Shown: one piece after another, positions 16,170 through 26,408 of the stretch
Numbering within the stretch: the stretch's first letter is position 1
Layout of the letters: each line of letters starts with the position of its first letter
Assembly (NCBI RefSeq): GCF_017744655.1
Contig: NZ_JAGIAW010000014.1
Location: forward strand, 124,001 to 188,000
Direction of reading: 5' to 3'
Length of the DNA stretch: 64,000 bases
Source: Devosia sp.
GTDB lineage: Bacteria > Pseudomonadota > Alphaproteobacteria > Rhizobiales > Devosiaceae
Made by a program: the position numbers and the translations under genes
The notes under the pieces: model-generated
Told to the model about the DNA's origin: nothing
Seen by the model: only the letters and a program-made list of their open reading frames with translations
Databases searched by the model: none

Positions 16170-16982
16170 TCAATCCCAGTCCGGCCCCCAGGCCGGGTCG
16201 ATGACGCGCTGCCCACGATCCACCGTTTCGATCGTCGCAATATCAGCGGCGGAAAGTACGAGTTTAGTGGCGAGATAATTGGAGCGGATGCGGTCTGCCC
16301 GGCTCGATGTAGGGATGGCGATATAGCCTTTGGCAAACTCGAAGGCCAAAGCCACCTGCTCCGGCGTCGCGCCATGGCGGGCGGCGATTTGGGCAATCTC
16401 CGGCACGGCGCCCAGAATGCCGCGGGCAATCGGCAGATAACAAGTGACAGAAATTCCTTTTTTAATACAATAGTTTGCAAGTTTTTTGTTCTGAAGCAGC
16501 GGATTCAGCTCGAACTGGTTGTTGGCAATCTTGAGGTCACCGAGAATGGCCTGAGCCTCTTCAAGCATGGCAATGGTGAAGTTGGAAACGCCGATCAGGC
16601 GGGTCAGCCCCAGTTCATGCGCTTCGGCCAATTGCTCGATATAGACCGCCAACGGTACGGCGTTGTTCGGGGATGGCCAGTGGATGAGCGTCAGGTCAAG
16701 CTGGTCCATTTGCAGATTATCAAGACTCTGCCGCAGCGATGAAATCAACGCACCGGCTCCCAGATTTCCGGTGGCAATCTTGGTGGTAATGAAGACATCA
16801 GCGCGATTGAGGCCTGATCGCTGCACGGCCTGACCAACCTCCGCCTCGGTCCCATAATCCTGCGCAGTATCAAGATGTCGATAACCCGTCTCGAGCGCTA
16901 TCAGCATCGCCTCGATGCCATCGCCTCCTTTTCGCGCATAGGTACCGAAGCCCATTTGCGGTATATCATATTGATTTTTCAT
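16170..16982 (-). CDS. Aldo/keto reductase
   Basis: 270-aa NADPH-dependent reductase with a TIM barrel. The catalytic tetrad is readable: Asp and Tyr in DTAQDYGTE (about residues 38-46), Lys in TTKIATG (about 67) and His in TLIHWPSP (about 100). The cofactor-binding end is IPTSSRADRIRSN (about 225-238). GGAGGAG lies about 8 nt before ATG 16982. It is divergent from the second carbohydrate importer operon, separated by 192 bp that should hold both promoters, so it may reduce the imported sugar or an aldehyde made from it. Confidence 0.9.
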   Translation of the reverse strand: MKNQYDIPQMGFGTYARKGGDGIEAMLIALETGYRHLDTAQDYGTEAEVGQAVQRSGLNRADVFITTKIATGNLGAGALISSLRQSLDNLQMDQLDLTLIHWPSPNNAVPLAVYIEQLAEAHELGLTRLIGVSNFTIAMLEEAQAILGDLKIANNQFELNPLLQNKKLANYCIKKGISVTCYLPIARGILGAVPEIAQIAARHGATPEQVALAFEFAKGYIAIPTSSRADRIRSNYLATKLVLSAADIATIETVDRGQRVIDPAWGPDWD

Positions 16983-17174
16983 ATTTTTATCTCCTCCAAC
17001 CGAGATCCCTGACGACGAACTCGCTCCATCAGTCGATCAAAACACCCATCCGGCAAGCGAAAAGACTATTGACGGATCGTCCGGCATGACCCTAGTTTAA
17101 CGATAATACTGCCCGCAAGAGCTGTCACGACGAAGAGCGGAACAATCCGCCGCGACGTGCAAGGGAGGACAAGC

Positions 17175-18068
17175 ATGACCTTTCGGTGGAGCCGATGGTC
17201 ACCCCAGCTGGCATTGATGCCGGCTGGCCTGGTGACCTTGGTCGCCTTCATTGGCGCCATCCTGTGGACGATCTACCTGTCCCTGACGCGCAGCCGGCGC
17301 CTGCCGGAATACGAGATCGACTGGACCGACTGGGGCCGGCAATACGAGCGCCTGTTCAAGGACGACGCCTGGATGATCTCGTTGCAAAACCTGATCGTGC
17401 TGGGCCTCGGCAGCGCTCTCGCCATCGTCTTCGGCTTCATCCTCGCCGCCATGATCGATCGAGAAAAGCGCGGGGAAAGCCTATTCCGGACGGTGTTTCT
17501 CTATCCCCTCGCCATCTCGCTGATCGTTACCGGCGCGGCATGGCGCTGGATTTTCAATCCCGAACTGGGCGCCGAGCATTTCATCCATTCCATTGGCCTA
17601 ACCTGGGTCAATGCCAGTTGGCTGGCGCGCCCGGAAACCGCCATGTACGGCGTCATTCTCGCCTCGGTCTGGCAGAGCGCTGGTTTCTACATGGCGCTGA
17701 TGCTGGCAGGCCTCAAATCCATCAATTCGGAAATCTGGAGCGCCGCGCGCCTCGATGGCGTGGGTCTATTCAAGCTCTATACCGAGATCATCATTCCCAT
17801 GATGAAGTTCACCTTCATCACCTGCGCCATTCTGCTCTCGCTGGGCGTTATCAAGGCCTATGACGTCATCGTCGCCATGACCAATGGCGGCCCGGGCCAA
17901 TCGACCTATGTGCCAGCCTATTTCACCATCCAGGCGCTCTCGGCCAAGGGCAATCTCGGCTTTGCCTCGGCCGCCGCCGTTGTGATGCTGCTGATCACCG
18001 CCGTTATCTTCCTGCCGCTAGTGCTGCTCACCGCCTGGCAACAACGCCGTTCGGGAGCACGTGGATGA
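17175..18068 (+). CDS. Carbohydrate ABC transporter permease, MalF type
   Basis: 297-aa inner-membrane permease, about six membrane segments. The EAA loop is near residue 195 (EIWSAARLDGVGLFKLYTE), and the family phrase MTNGGPGQSTYVPAYF is near 235. GGGAGG precedes ATG 17175 by 6 nt; a GTG at 17157 would be further from it. It is the first gene of an operon whose order (permease, permease, ATPase, binding protein) is reversed relative to the operon at 657-5696. Its last four bases overlap the next permease. Confidence 0.92.
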   Translation: MTFRWSRWSPQLALMPAGLVTLVAFIGAILWTIYLSLTRSRRLPEYEIDWTDWGRQYERLFKDDAWMISLQNLIVLGLGSALAIVFGFILAAMIDREKRGESLFRTVFLYPLAISLIVTGAAWRWIFNPELGAEHFIHSIGLTWVNASWLARPETAMYGVILASVWQSAGFYMALMLAGLKSINSEIWSAARLDGVGLFKLYTEIIIPMMKFTFITCAILLSLGVIKAYDVIVAMTNGGPGQSTYVPAYFTIQALSAKGNLGFASAAAVVMLLITAVIFLPLVLLTAWQQRRSGARG

Positions 18069-18997
18069 CCGATCTCACCGCCACGCAAAAGGCCCTCGGC
18101 GCCGAAGTTGCCGTCCGCAGCGCGCCCTATTTTCCCCGCAAGAAGAAAGCGATCACCGGTCGTTCGATCGCCGTCCTCGCCTTCCTTGCCATCTGCGCCC
18201 TGTTCTTCTGCATTCCGCTCTATGTAGTGATCACCACCTCGTTCAAGACCATGGACCAGATCCGCGAGGGCGCCATGTTCGCGCTGCCCAATGTGTGGAC
18301 GCTGGAGGCCTGGGACCATGCCTGGAACACCGCATGCTCCGGCACGCGCTGCGAAGGCCTGAAGGTCGGGTTCTGGAACTCGGTCTCCATCCTCATTCCC
18401 TCGCTGGTCCTCTCGATCGGCCTTTCCATCGTCACCGGCTATGCACTGGCGCTGTGGAACGTCAAATGGGCGGGCCCCTTCCTTTTCGTCCTCTTCATCT
18501 GCGCCTTCGTGCCGTTCCAGATCATCATGTTCCCGCTGATCTCGATGACGGCGACGCTCAAGGTCTATGGCAGCATCTGGGGCGTCGCCATCATCCATGC
18601 CGTGCTGGCCATGCCGGTGCTCACGCTGATTTTCCGAAATTATTACAAGGATATACCGCAGGAAATCATGAGCGCGGCCGTCATGGATAGCGGCTCGTTC
18701 TGGAAGATCTTCTTCGAAATCATCCTGCCCATGTCCGGCAATATCCTGATCGTGGTGCTGATCCTGCAGATCACCTCCATCTGGAACGACTATCTGATCG
18801 GCGTGACCTTTGGCGGCCTGGGCGCCCAGCCCATGACGGTGAACCTTGCTAACCTAATCACCATCTCGACCGGCACCGTTCGCTACAACGACAACATGGC
18901 GGCCGCCCTCCTCACCGCCATTCCCCCTCTCGTCATCTATTTCTTCGTCGGCAAGCTCTTCGTCCAGGGCATTACCGCCGGCGCCATCAAAGGTTGA
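18065..18997 (+). CDS. Carbohydrate ABC transporter permease, MalG type
   Basis: 310-aa inner-membrane permease. A cytoplasmic basic N-terminus of about 37 residues precedes the first membrane helix (AVLAFLAICALFFCIPLYVV). The EAA loop is near residue 205 (EIMSAAVMDSGSFWKIFF, then EIILPMSG). The end, FVQGITAGAIKG, is the usual MalG-type C-terminus that contacts the ATPase. ATGA overlap with the upstream permease indicates coupled translation. The ATPase follows after 5 nt. Confidence 0.92.
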   Translation: MTDLTATQKALGAEVAVRSAPYFPRKKKAITGRSIAVLAFLAICALFFCIPLYVVITTSFKTMDQIREGAMFALPNVWTLEAWDHAWNTACSGTRCEGLKVGFWNSVSILIPSLVLSIGLSIVTGYALALWNVKWAGPFLFVLFICAFVPFQIIMFPLISMTATLKVYGSIWGVAIIHAVLAMPVLTLIFRNYYKDIPQEIMSAAVMDSGSFWKIFFEIILPMSGNILIVVLILQITSIWNDYLIGVTFGGLGAQPMTVNLANLITISTGTVRYNDNMAAALLTAIPPLVIYFFVGKLFVQGITAGAIKG

Positions 18998-19002
18998 CCT
19001 GA

Positions 19003-20097
<1,095 letters not shown>

Positions 20098-20119
20098 GCA
20101 TAAATAGGGAGAGAGAACG

Positions 20120-21367
20120 ATGTCTACCAAGAGACTTGCCGGCATTGTCGCTGGCCTCATGCTGAGCACCACCTCATTCGGTGCCATGGCGACCGACCTG
20201 GTCATCTATCATAGCTGGTCCGCCCCGCCAGAAATCGCCGCCCTCAACGTCATCAAAGTGGGGCTCGAAGCCAAGGGCCACACCTGGACCGATATCGCCA
20301 TTCCACACGATACCGGCTCCAACGTGAACTTGATGAGCCTGATCACCGGCGGACAGCCGCCCAATGTCTTCATGGAATCCAACCCTGGCGTCTATCGCGA
20401 CATTGCCGGCATGGGCCTCGGCTTTCCACTGACCCAGTGGTTCAATGACAATGCGATCGTAGACAAGCTGCCCGCGGCCGTTGCCGCCTCGATCTCTGTC
20501 GATGGCGAAATCGTCAAGGTGCCACAGGCGCTGCATATCGACGGCATGCTCTACTACAATATGGAAGTCGCCAAGGCTGCGGGTGTCGACCCCACGGCCT
20601 GGGACTCGATGGACGCCATGTTCGCCGACTTTCAGAAAATCCGCGATGCCGGCTACGCTCCGCTCGCCGTCGGCAGCCAGCCGTTCCAGGTCGGCTATCT
20701 GACTCATGCGCTGGTGGCTGCCGTTGCCGGGCCTGACGTCTACAAGAAGATCTATGGCGAAGAGGTCGATCCGACGGCGCTGGACGATCCCAACTTCGCC
20801 AAGGCTCTCGAAACCCTGCGCCTCTTCGCCAATGAAGCAGGCCCCGAAGCTCAGAACCGCCCCTGGAACGAGACCACCAACGAGGTCATCACCGGCAAGG
20901 CGCTGATGCAGATCCATGGCGACTGGATGAAGGGCGAATGGCTCGGCGCCGGCAAGGTCGCCGGAACCGATTTCGGTTGTATCGAAATCCCCGGCGCGCA
21001 GGCCGTGGTCGTTACGGTTGACGCCTGGGGTCTGCTCGGCGGCACCGCCGAGGACATCAAGACCGCCGAACTCGACTTTGCTTCGGTGGTACTCGATCCC
21101 GCCGAACAGGCCAAGTTCGCAGCGGCAAAGGGCTCAACCCCAGTGCGTCTCGACGCGCCGGCGGAGAGCCTTGATGCCTGCTCGACCGAGGTTCTCCGCA
21201 TTCTCGAAGATCCGGCCCAGCAGGTTCAGAACCCGCACAATACCGCCGACGCCGACTGGCAGGATTCGATCTGGAACGTTGTCTTCAACTTCTGGAGCGA
21301 TCCGAACATGACCGTCGAAGACGCCATCGCCCAGATGCACGAGAACTACGACACCATCCTGGGTTAA
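20120..21367 (+). CDS. Carbohydrate ABC transporter periplasmic substrate-binding protein
   Basis: 415-aa solute-binding protein of the MalE-like family. The signal peptide covers residues 1-24 (hydrophobic LAGIVAGLMLSTTSFG, cleavage AMA|TD). GGGAGAGAGAACG before the ATG supplies the ribosome site. Domain hallmarks include LVIYHSWSAPPE at the mature start, VPQALHIDGMLYYNMEV near 135 (the hinge strand seen in sugar-binding members) and MQIHGDWMKGEW near 265. Its operon ends with a VOC protein and a sugar isomerase, pointing to a sugar or cyclitol substrate that I cannot specify. Confidence 0.9.
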   Translation: MSTKRLAGIVAGLMLSTTSFGAMATDLVIYHSWSAPPEIAALNVIKVGLEAKGHTWTDIAIPHDTGSNVNLMSLITGGQPPNVFMESNPGVYRDIAGMGLGFPLTQWFNDNAIVDKLPAAVAASISVDGEIVKVPQALHIDGMLYYNMEVAKAAGVDPTAWDSMDAMFADFQKIRDAGYAPLAVGSQPFQVGYLTHALVAAVAGPDVYKKIYGEEVDPTALDDPNFAKALETLRLFANEAGPEAQNRPWNETTNEVITGKALMQIHGDWMKGEWLGAGKVAGTDFGCIEIPGAQAVVVTVDAWGLLGGTAEDIKTAELDFASVVLDPAEQAKFAAAKGSTPVRLDAPAESLDACSTEVLRILEDPAQQVQNPHNTADADWQDSIWNVVFNFWSDPNMTVEDAIAQMHENYDTILG

Positions 21368-21434
21368 CCGCCTCTCCCTGGGTCGGCGACCCCAAGGGCC
21401 GCCGGCCTCCCTCCCTTTGAATGGACCGATTGAA

Positions 21435-21914
21435 ATGGATAAGCGCCTGCTTGATGAAGACGAGGTAATGCAGATCTGCTTCGTCACCGACGATGTGGAT
21501 AAATCCGCGCAATGGTTTGCCGACCTGACCGGCAAGCCCATGCCATCGCTCGGCAAGGCCGCGGAGCCGGAGGAGGCCAAGGCCATCTATAATGGCATGC
21601 CGGCTGCGGTTGGCTGCAAGATCCGCATGTTCAAGTTCGGCAATATCGACGTAGAGTTTCTTGAGCCCGGCCCCGAGAAAAGCGCCTGGCGCGATCTTCT
21701 CGAAGAAAAGGGCCCCGGCTGCCACCACATCGCCTTCCGCACCCGCAACCTCACCAAGCGCCATGCCTATCTCGAAGAAAAGGGCCACAAGTTGTTGCAG
21801 CGCGGCGAATTCGACGGCAGCCACGGACGCTACGCCTATTACGACACGGTCAAGGACCTGGGAGTGATGGTGGAACTGCTCGAATTCGACAAGGACAAGG
21901 AAGTTCAGCCGTAG
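21435..21914 (+). CDS. VOC family protein in sugar importer operon
   Basis: 159-aa single VOC unit: MQICFVTDDVDKSAQWF at the start with an N-terminal strand, GPGCHHIAFRTRNLTK near residue 100 with a His ligand, and DTVKDLGVMVELLEFD at the end with the final Glu ligand. I choose ATG 21435, since the frame before it contains only a TTG; no strong ribosome site is seen and translation may be coupled. It lies 67 nt after the binding-protein gene. Small metabolite lyase, epimerase or dioxygenase activity is typical of the fold; the specific reaction is not evident. Confidence 0.8.
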   Translation: MDKRLLDEDEVMQICFVTDDVDKSAQWFADLTGKPMPSLGKAAEPEEAKAIYNGMPAAVGCKIRMFKFGNIDVEFLEPGPEKSAWRDLLEEKGPGCHHIAFRTRNLTKRHAYLEEKGHKLLQRGEFDGSHGRYAYYDTVKDLGVMVELLEFDKDKEVQP

Positions 21915-21995
21915 CTGTTGCCTCTCGGGGGACGTGGAGCCCCATTATCCCGCCCTGCTGCGACCTCGTCCTTCGGCACGCCCTACGAGAAGATC

Positions 21996-22754
21996 ATGCC
22001 CTATCCAATTGCCTACCAGCTCTATTCCTCACGGAACTTTCCGCCGCTCGCGGATCAGTTGCCCATTCTCAAATCCATGGGCTACGACGCCATCGAGCCC
22101 TGGCTTCCGGCCTACGAAGCCGACGCCAAGCTGTTCCGACGTCAGCTGGATGATGCGGGGCTCGCCTGCTACGGCTTTCATATGCCGTTGGCAGGCCTCG
22201 TATCGGAGCCAAACCGCTTCATCGACATGGCCCTGACACTGGGCGCCACAGTCATGATACCGCCCTATGTCACGGCAGAAGAGCGCCAGAACACGCCGGA
22301 CTACTGGCGGGAGTTGGGGCACAAACTGGCGCGTGGCGCGACCCAGGCGGGCTCGCACGGTCTCAAGGTGGCCTGGCACAATCATGATTTCGAATATGTC
22401 CCGCTGCCCGACGGGACGCGACCTATCGACCATATTTTCGAGGCCGGCGGGCCTGATGTCCTATTCGAAATCGACTGCGGCTGGATCACGAGGGCTGGTG
22501 CCGATCCGGCCCAGGAACTGAAGCGCTATGCCAACCGCATCATCGCCATCCAAACCAAGGACACCGCGCCCCTAGGCACCAAAATCGATGACGGCTGGAC
22601 CGCGACCGGCGACGGCATCATCGACTGGGCGAACCTGGTGCCGCTATTCCGGGCAACCAAAGCCGATCACATCGTGACCGAGCACGACAATCCCAGCGAT
22701 TGGCAGCGCTTCGCCAGGCGTTCGATCGACCATATCAAGGCGTTGGGACTCTAG
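21996..22754 (+). CDS. Sugar phosphate isomerase/epimerase (xylose isomerase-like TIM barrel)
   Basis: 252-aa TIM-barrel enzyme of the AP-endonuclease-2/xylose isomerase-like superfamily. Metal-site phrases are VAWHNHDFEYVPL (about residue 125), LFEIDCGWITRAG (about 155), IAIQTKDTAPLG (about 180) and IVTEHDNPSDW (about 228). It resembles inosose or keto-sugar isomerases of rhizobial sugar operons. ATG 21996 is preceded by GAGAAG. It is the last gene of the 17175-22754 operon and is only distantly similar to the isomerase at 12503-13363. Confidence 0.85.
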   Translation: MPYPIAYQLYSSRNFPPLADQLPILKSMGYDAIEPWLPAYEADAKLFRRQLDDAGLACYGFHMPLAGLVSEPNRFIDMALTLGATVMIPPYVTAEERQNTPDYWRELGHKLARGATQAGSHGLKVAWHNHDFEYVPLPDGTRPIDHIFEAGGPDVLFEIDCGWITRAGADPAQELKRYANRIIAIQTKDTAPLGTKIDDGWTATGDGIIDWANLVPLFRATKADHIVTEHDNPSDWQRFARRSIDHIKALGL

Positions 22755-22926
22755 CCGGTTAGCCCAAATTGGCTGACTTTGTGCGCGGGCGGGGGGTTAG
22801 TTACTCACCCGCCCGGCGTTCACATTATGAGAATCCGCCCCGCCATACCCTACATAGGAAGCAGCTTTCTCCTTCGGTGTCTGGCACACTGGAGCGTGAG
22901 TATGTTGGCTCTCAAAGGGTATTGCG

Positions 22927-24564
22927 GTGGAGAAGCTCGTTCCAGGCACGGCGCTGTTGCGCAAGCTTTTTGTCCTGCTCGATATTGTTGGGCAGGGACC
23001 CGGGAATGTCACCGTTGCTGATCTCGCCACCGAGACCGGCTGGCCTCGTCCGACGATCTATCGGATTCTCAGCGCAGCAACCGCCAATGGGTTTCTGCGG
23101 CTCGACCCCCGCAGCAATGGCTATACGCTTGGTTTCCGCTTCATCGAACTGGCGCAAAACGTCTGGTCTTCGGGCGAACTGGTAACGACAGCGTCCCTGG
23201 AATTGCGTCGCCTGCGCGACATAACGGGAGAAACCACCCATCTCGGCGCCTTGCAAGGCGATCACGTCCTGGCGTTGGGCAAATTCGAAGGCCCGCATCC
23301 GCACAAGGGAGCGGATCGGCTAGGGGCACAGAAGCCGCTCCATTCAACCAGTCAGGGCAAGGCCATCCTCGCCTTCCTGCCGAAAAACGAGGTGGATGCG
23401 CTGATCGCCCGCATGAATTTTCGCCGCGGCACCGAGCACACCATTACCGATCCCGATCTCCTGCGCTCGCAACTGCGGATCATCCGCCAGCGCGGCTATG
23501 CCATTGATGATGAGGAGGTTGCGATCGGCACGCGCTGCGTCGGCGCACCAGTGCTCGACTCTTCGGGGCGGCCGGTTGCAGCCATCAGCATTGCCGGCCC
23601 CACCTATCGCGTCACAAGCGAGCGGGTCGAAAGACTCGGGCCGGAGGTGGCGCAGGTCGCTCAGGATATCTCTCAACTTCTGCGCAACCAGGTAGCAACG
23701 CCCGTACCTCCCGCCGATTGGCCGGTGCCTCACGGCGGACATCGTGAACCTGCCCTCCATGGCGTTTCACCCAGCTGGGATGAGCACCGGCAGGCCTTGC
23801 ATTGGGCTGACCGGTTCGCGCCGCGTCTCCATACAAGCCATGCCTCCACACGGGCCCATGGTTTCGCATCAGAGGTCGCTATTGACGCCGTGGCGCACAC
23901 GGCCAGTCACGCGATTGCCTTTGCCAAGGGCACATTGCTGTTCGTCGACCGGGAAGGCGGCAGTCATGAACGTCACTTCGAGGCGCTGCAGAACCTGACA
24001 TGCCTTTCCGTCCGAGCCGATGGCGTGCCCTATGGCGCCACCTTTTGCGAGCATGAGGCGCGCACCAGCATAGGTTCGATCACCAAGGCCGGCGAAATCG
24101 AGGAAACCTGGACCATCGCCGCTCAGGTAGAGCATATGACTTGGTCGGCCGATGGCCAGGTTCTCTATGCTTCCGTTCCTCAGCGTGGCCTCATTTATGC
24201 GCTGTCCCGCGGGTCCGGGGCTCCGCGCATATTAGCTCGCATCTCCAAGGCCTCAGGCGAACCGCATGGACTGGCCATCGATACCGAAGACCGCCTCTGG
24301 GTCGCTCTCTACGATGGTTGGAGCCTTGCCCGGCTCACGCCGGAAGGAGAGATCGACCACGTCATCGCCCTGCCCGTGCCCCGCCCGACCGGTCTTGCCT
24401 TCTCCAGCGCAACTGAAGGCATATTGCATGTCACAACGGCACGCATGGATCTGGCACGCGAAGTTCTTGAGAACGCGCCTCTGTCCGGGCGGCTGCTGAC
24501 GGTCAAGACGCCTGTAAAAGGCATCATACCGCCAGCCATGGCTTATGCGCCGGGCGATGCTTAG
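22927..24564 (+). CDS. IclR-type regulator fused to an SMP-30/gluconolactonase-like propeller
   Basis: 545 aa, about twice the usual IclR length. Residues 1-75 form the winged helix (VTVADLATETGWPRPTIYRI), and residues 80-255 the IclR effector domain (STSQGKAILAFLP near 140; GAPVLDSSGRPVAAISIAGP near 210). Residues ~265-545 read as a six-bladed SMP-30/regucalcin-like lactonase domain (HASHAIAFA-like strands, GEPHGLAIDTEDRLWVALYD and PTGLAFSS). Start GTG 22927. There is no stop or frameshift at the junction, so it is a true fusion. It is convergent with a six-gene importer operon and may sense or hydrolyse a sugar lactone derived from that substrate. Confidence 0.85.
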   Translation: MEKLVPGTALLRKLFVLLDIVGQGPGNVTVADLATETGWPRPTIYRILSAATANGFLRLDPRSNGYTLGFRFIELAQNVWSSGELVTTASLELRRLRDITGETTHLGALQGDHVLALGKFEGPHPHKGADRLGAQKPLHSTSQGKAILAFLPKNEVDALIARMNFRRGTEHTITDPDLLRSQLRIIRQRGYAIDDEEVAIGTRCVGAPVLDSSGRPVAAISIAGPTYRVTSERVERLGPEVAQVAQDISQLLRNQVATPVPPADWPVPHGGHREPALHGVSPSWDEHRQALHWADRFAPRLHTSHASTRAHGFASEVAIDAVAHTASHAIAFAKGTLLFVDREGGSHERHFEALQNLTCLSVRADGVPYGATFCEHEARTSIGSITKAGEIEETWTIAAQVEHMTWSADGQVLYASVPQRGLIYALSRGSGAPRILARISKASGEPHGLAIDTEDRLWVALYDGWSLARLTPEGEIDHVIALPVPRPTGLAFSSATEGILHVTTARMDLAREVLENAPLSGRLLTVKTPVKGIIPPAMAYAPGDA

Positions 24565-25556
24565 CCCAGCACTGTCTCGATCGACGTGAGTTCCTCTTCG
24601 GAAAAATCGAGACGGTTGATAGCCGATATATTTGTCTCGAGCTGGGCGACGCTCGACGCGCCGACCAGTGCCGAGGTCACCCGTCCGCCTCGGAGCACCC
24701 AGGCGAGGGCCAATTGTGCAAGGCTCTGCCCACGACCCGTCGCGATCTTCGACAACTTGCCGACCGTCTCCACCACCCGCTCATCCTTTGCTCGCTCCAG
24801 GAGAGACGGATTGCGGCTCGCACGCGATTGCGCGGGGACGCCGCCGGCATAGCGATCCGTCAGCACCCCCTGATTGAGCCGCGAGAAGGCGATAGAGCCA
24901 ACGCCGAGATCGTCGAGCGCGTCCAGAAGGTTCGGCGCGCCCTGCTCCACCCAGCGGTTGAGCATGGAATAGGACGGCTGGTGGATCAGCAAAGGCGTGC
25001 CCATTTCGCGCAGGATCGCGGCTGCCCGCAAAGTATCCTCTGCCGAATAGGATGAGATCCCAGCATAGAGTGCCCTGCCCGACCGTACCGCAGTGTCAAG
25101 CGCACCCATCGTCTCTTCAAGCGGCGTCTCGGGGTCGCGGCGGTGGCTGTAAAAAATGTCCACATAGTCGAGCCCCATGCGCTTGAGCGACTGGTCGAGG
25201 CTGGCGAGCAGATATTTGCGGCTGCCGAAATCGCCATAGGGGCCGGGCCACATGTCGTAACCCGCCTTGGTGGAAATAATCAGCTCGTCCCGGTATCGAG
25301 CAAAGCTGTCGCGCAGATGCCGGCCGAAATTGGTCTCGGCCGAGCCATAGGGAGTGCCATAATTGTTAGCGAGATCGAAATGGGTCACGCCCAGATCGAA
25401 AGCGCGATGCAGGATGCCTCGCTGTGTGCCGAAATCCCGATCGTCGCCGAAATTCTGCCAGAGGCCGAGAGAAACGGCGGGAAGTTTTAGCCCACTGCGG
25501 CCAACGCGGCGAAAAGGCATGTCGCGATAGCGCCCGGAGGCGGCAAGGTAGGTCAT
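24561..25556 (-). CDS. Aldo/keto reductase (YghZ / L-glyceraldehyde-3-phosphate reductase type)
   Basis: 331-aa reductase of the Kv-beta/YghZ-like AKR branch. Catalytic residues: Asp and Tyr in FDLANNYGTPYGSAE (about 60-74), Lys in IISTKAGYDMWPGPYG (about 98), and His in DIFYSHRRDPETP (about 135). NADPH end: LVGASSVAQLETN (about 305). It is the last gene of the importer operon that begins at 31727, 24 nt downstream of the ATPase gene. Its stop overlaps that of the convergent IclR-propeller gene by four bases. It likely reduces an aldehyde formed by the operon's aldolase-like enzyme. Confidence 0.9.
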   Translation of the reverse strand: MTYLAASGRYRDMPFRRVGRSGLKLPAVSLGLWQNFGDDRDFGTQRGILHRAFDLGVTHFDLANNYGTPYGSAETNFGRHLRDSFARYRDELIISTKAGYDMWPGPYGDFGSRKYLLASLDQSLKRMGLDYVDIFYSHRRDPETPLEETMGALDTAVRSGRALYAGISSYSAEDTLRAAAILREMGTPLLIHQPSYSMLNRWVEQGAPNLLDALDDLGVGSIAFSRLNQGVLTDRYAGGVPAQSRASRNPSLLERAKDERVVETVGKLSKIATGRGQSLAQLALAWVLRGGRVTSALVGASSVAQLETNISAINRLDFSEEELTSIETVLG

Positions 25557-25580
25557 GGTTCGATCCAGTTGGTGAAGATA

Positions 25581-26408
25581 TCAGGCCGGCACTTTGCCGG
25601 CCTGAGCCAGCCGGGCCCGCCGGCGCTCGGCCTGAGCGATGGGATCCGGTACCGGGGCCGCCATCAGCAGGCGCCTCGTATAGTCGTCCTTGGGAGCGCT
25701 GGTAACCTGGTCAGCCGGCCCCTGCTCGACGATCTTTCCACCGCTCATGACCGCCACACGATGGCTGATGGCACGCACCACCGCCAGATCGTGGGAGATG
25801 AAGAGATAGGCCACGCCCGTGCGTTCCTGGATTTCGATAAAGAGATCGATGACTCGCGCCTGGGTTGAAAGATCGAGCGCACTGACCGGTTCGTCGCAGA
25901 CGATAAGCTGCGGATTGATCGCCAGAGCGCGCGCGATGGCGATACGCTGGCGCTGTCCGCCGGAAAACTCCCGCGGCAGACGCGTCGCCGCATCGGACGG
26001 CAACCGCACCTGATCCAGCAGTTCCTGCACGCGTTCTCGTGCCTTCGCGCCATTGACTCCCTGAACCAGCAAGGGCTCGACCAGTATGTCGCCAACGCTG
26101 AGCATGGCATTGAGCGAAGTATAGGGGTCCTGAAAAACCACCTGGATTTCGCGCGACAGCGCACGCCGCCCGGCCCGATCAAGACGGCTGATCTCCTGGC
26201 CGAGGTACCGGATGCTACCCGATGAAACCTCGGCTAGACCAAGGACGGCACGCCCGAGGGTGCTCTTGCCTGATCCGGATTCGCCGACGAGCCCTAGGGT
26301 TTCACCCGGTGCCAGGGTAACTGACACACCCTTCAGCGCCTGGAACTTGCCATAGTGGACCGTGAGATCATCGACTTCGAGCAAGTTGGTAGTCGCGATA
26401 ATGCTCAT
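25581..26408 (-). CDS. Oligopeptide/oligosaccharide-type ABC transporter ATPase (OppF/DppF-like)
   Basis: 275-aa ATPase. Walker [12 protein letters not shown] (about 40-50), Q-loop FQDPYTSLNAM, signature FSGGQRQRIAIARAL (about 150), Walker B LIVCDEPVSALD (about 170), switch His in FISHDLAVV. It ends soon after YTRRLLMAAPVPDP, so the C-terminal iron-sulphur/oligopeptide extension found in many OppF proteins is short. Its ATG (26408) overlaps the stop of the permease-ATPase fusion. It would pair with the ATPase half of that fusion to drive import. Confidence 0.92.
   Translation of the reverse strand: MSIIATTNLLEVDDLTVHYGKFQALKGVSVTLAPGETLGLVGESGSGKSTLGRAVLGLAEVSSGSIRYLGQEISRLDRAGRRALSREIQVVFQDPYTSLNAMLSVGDILVEPLLVQGVNGAKARERVQELLDQVRLPSDAATRLPREFSGGQRQRIAIARALAINPQLIVCDEPVSALDLSTQARVIDLFIEIQERTGVAYLFISHDLAVVRAISHRVAVMSGGKIVEQGPADQVTSAPKDDYTRRLLMAAPVPDPIAQAERRRARLAQAGKVPA

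Noticed and set aside
22787..22814. GGGCGGG/CCCGCCC hairpin as a terminator after the sugar isomerase
   Set aside because: The loop is 14 nt and no U-tract follows; too weak to call.
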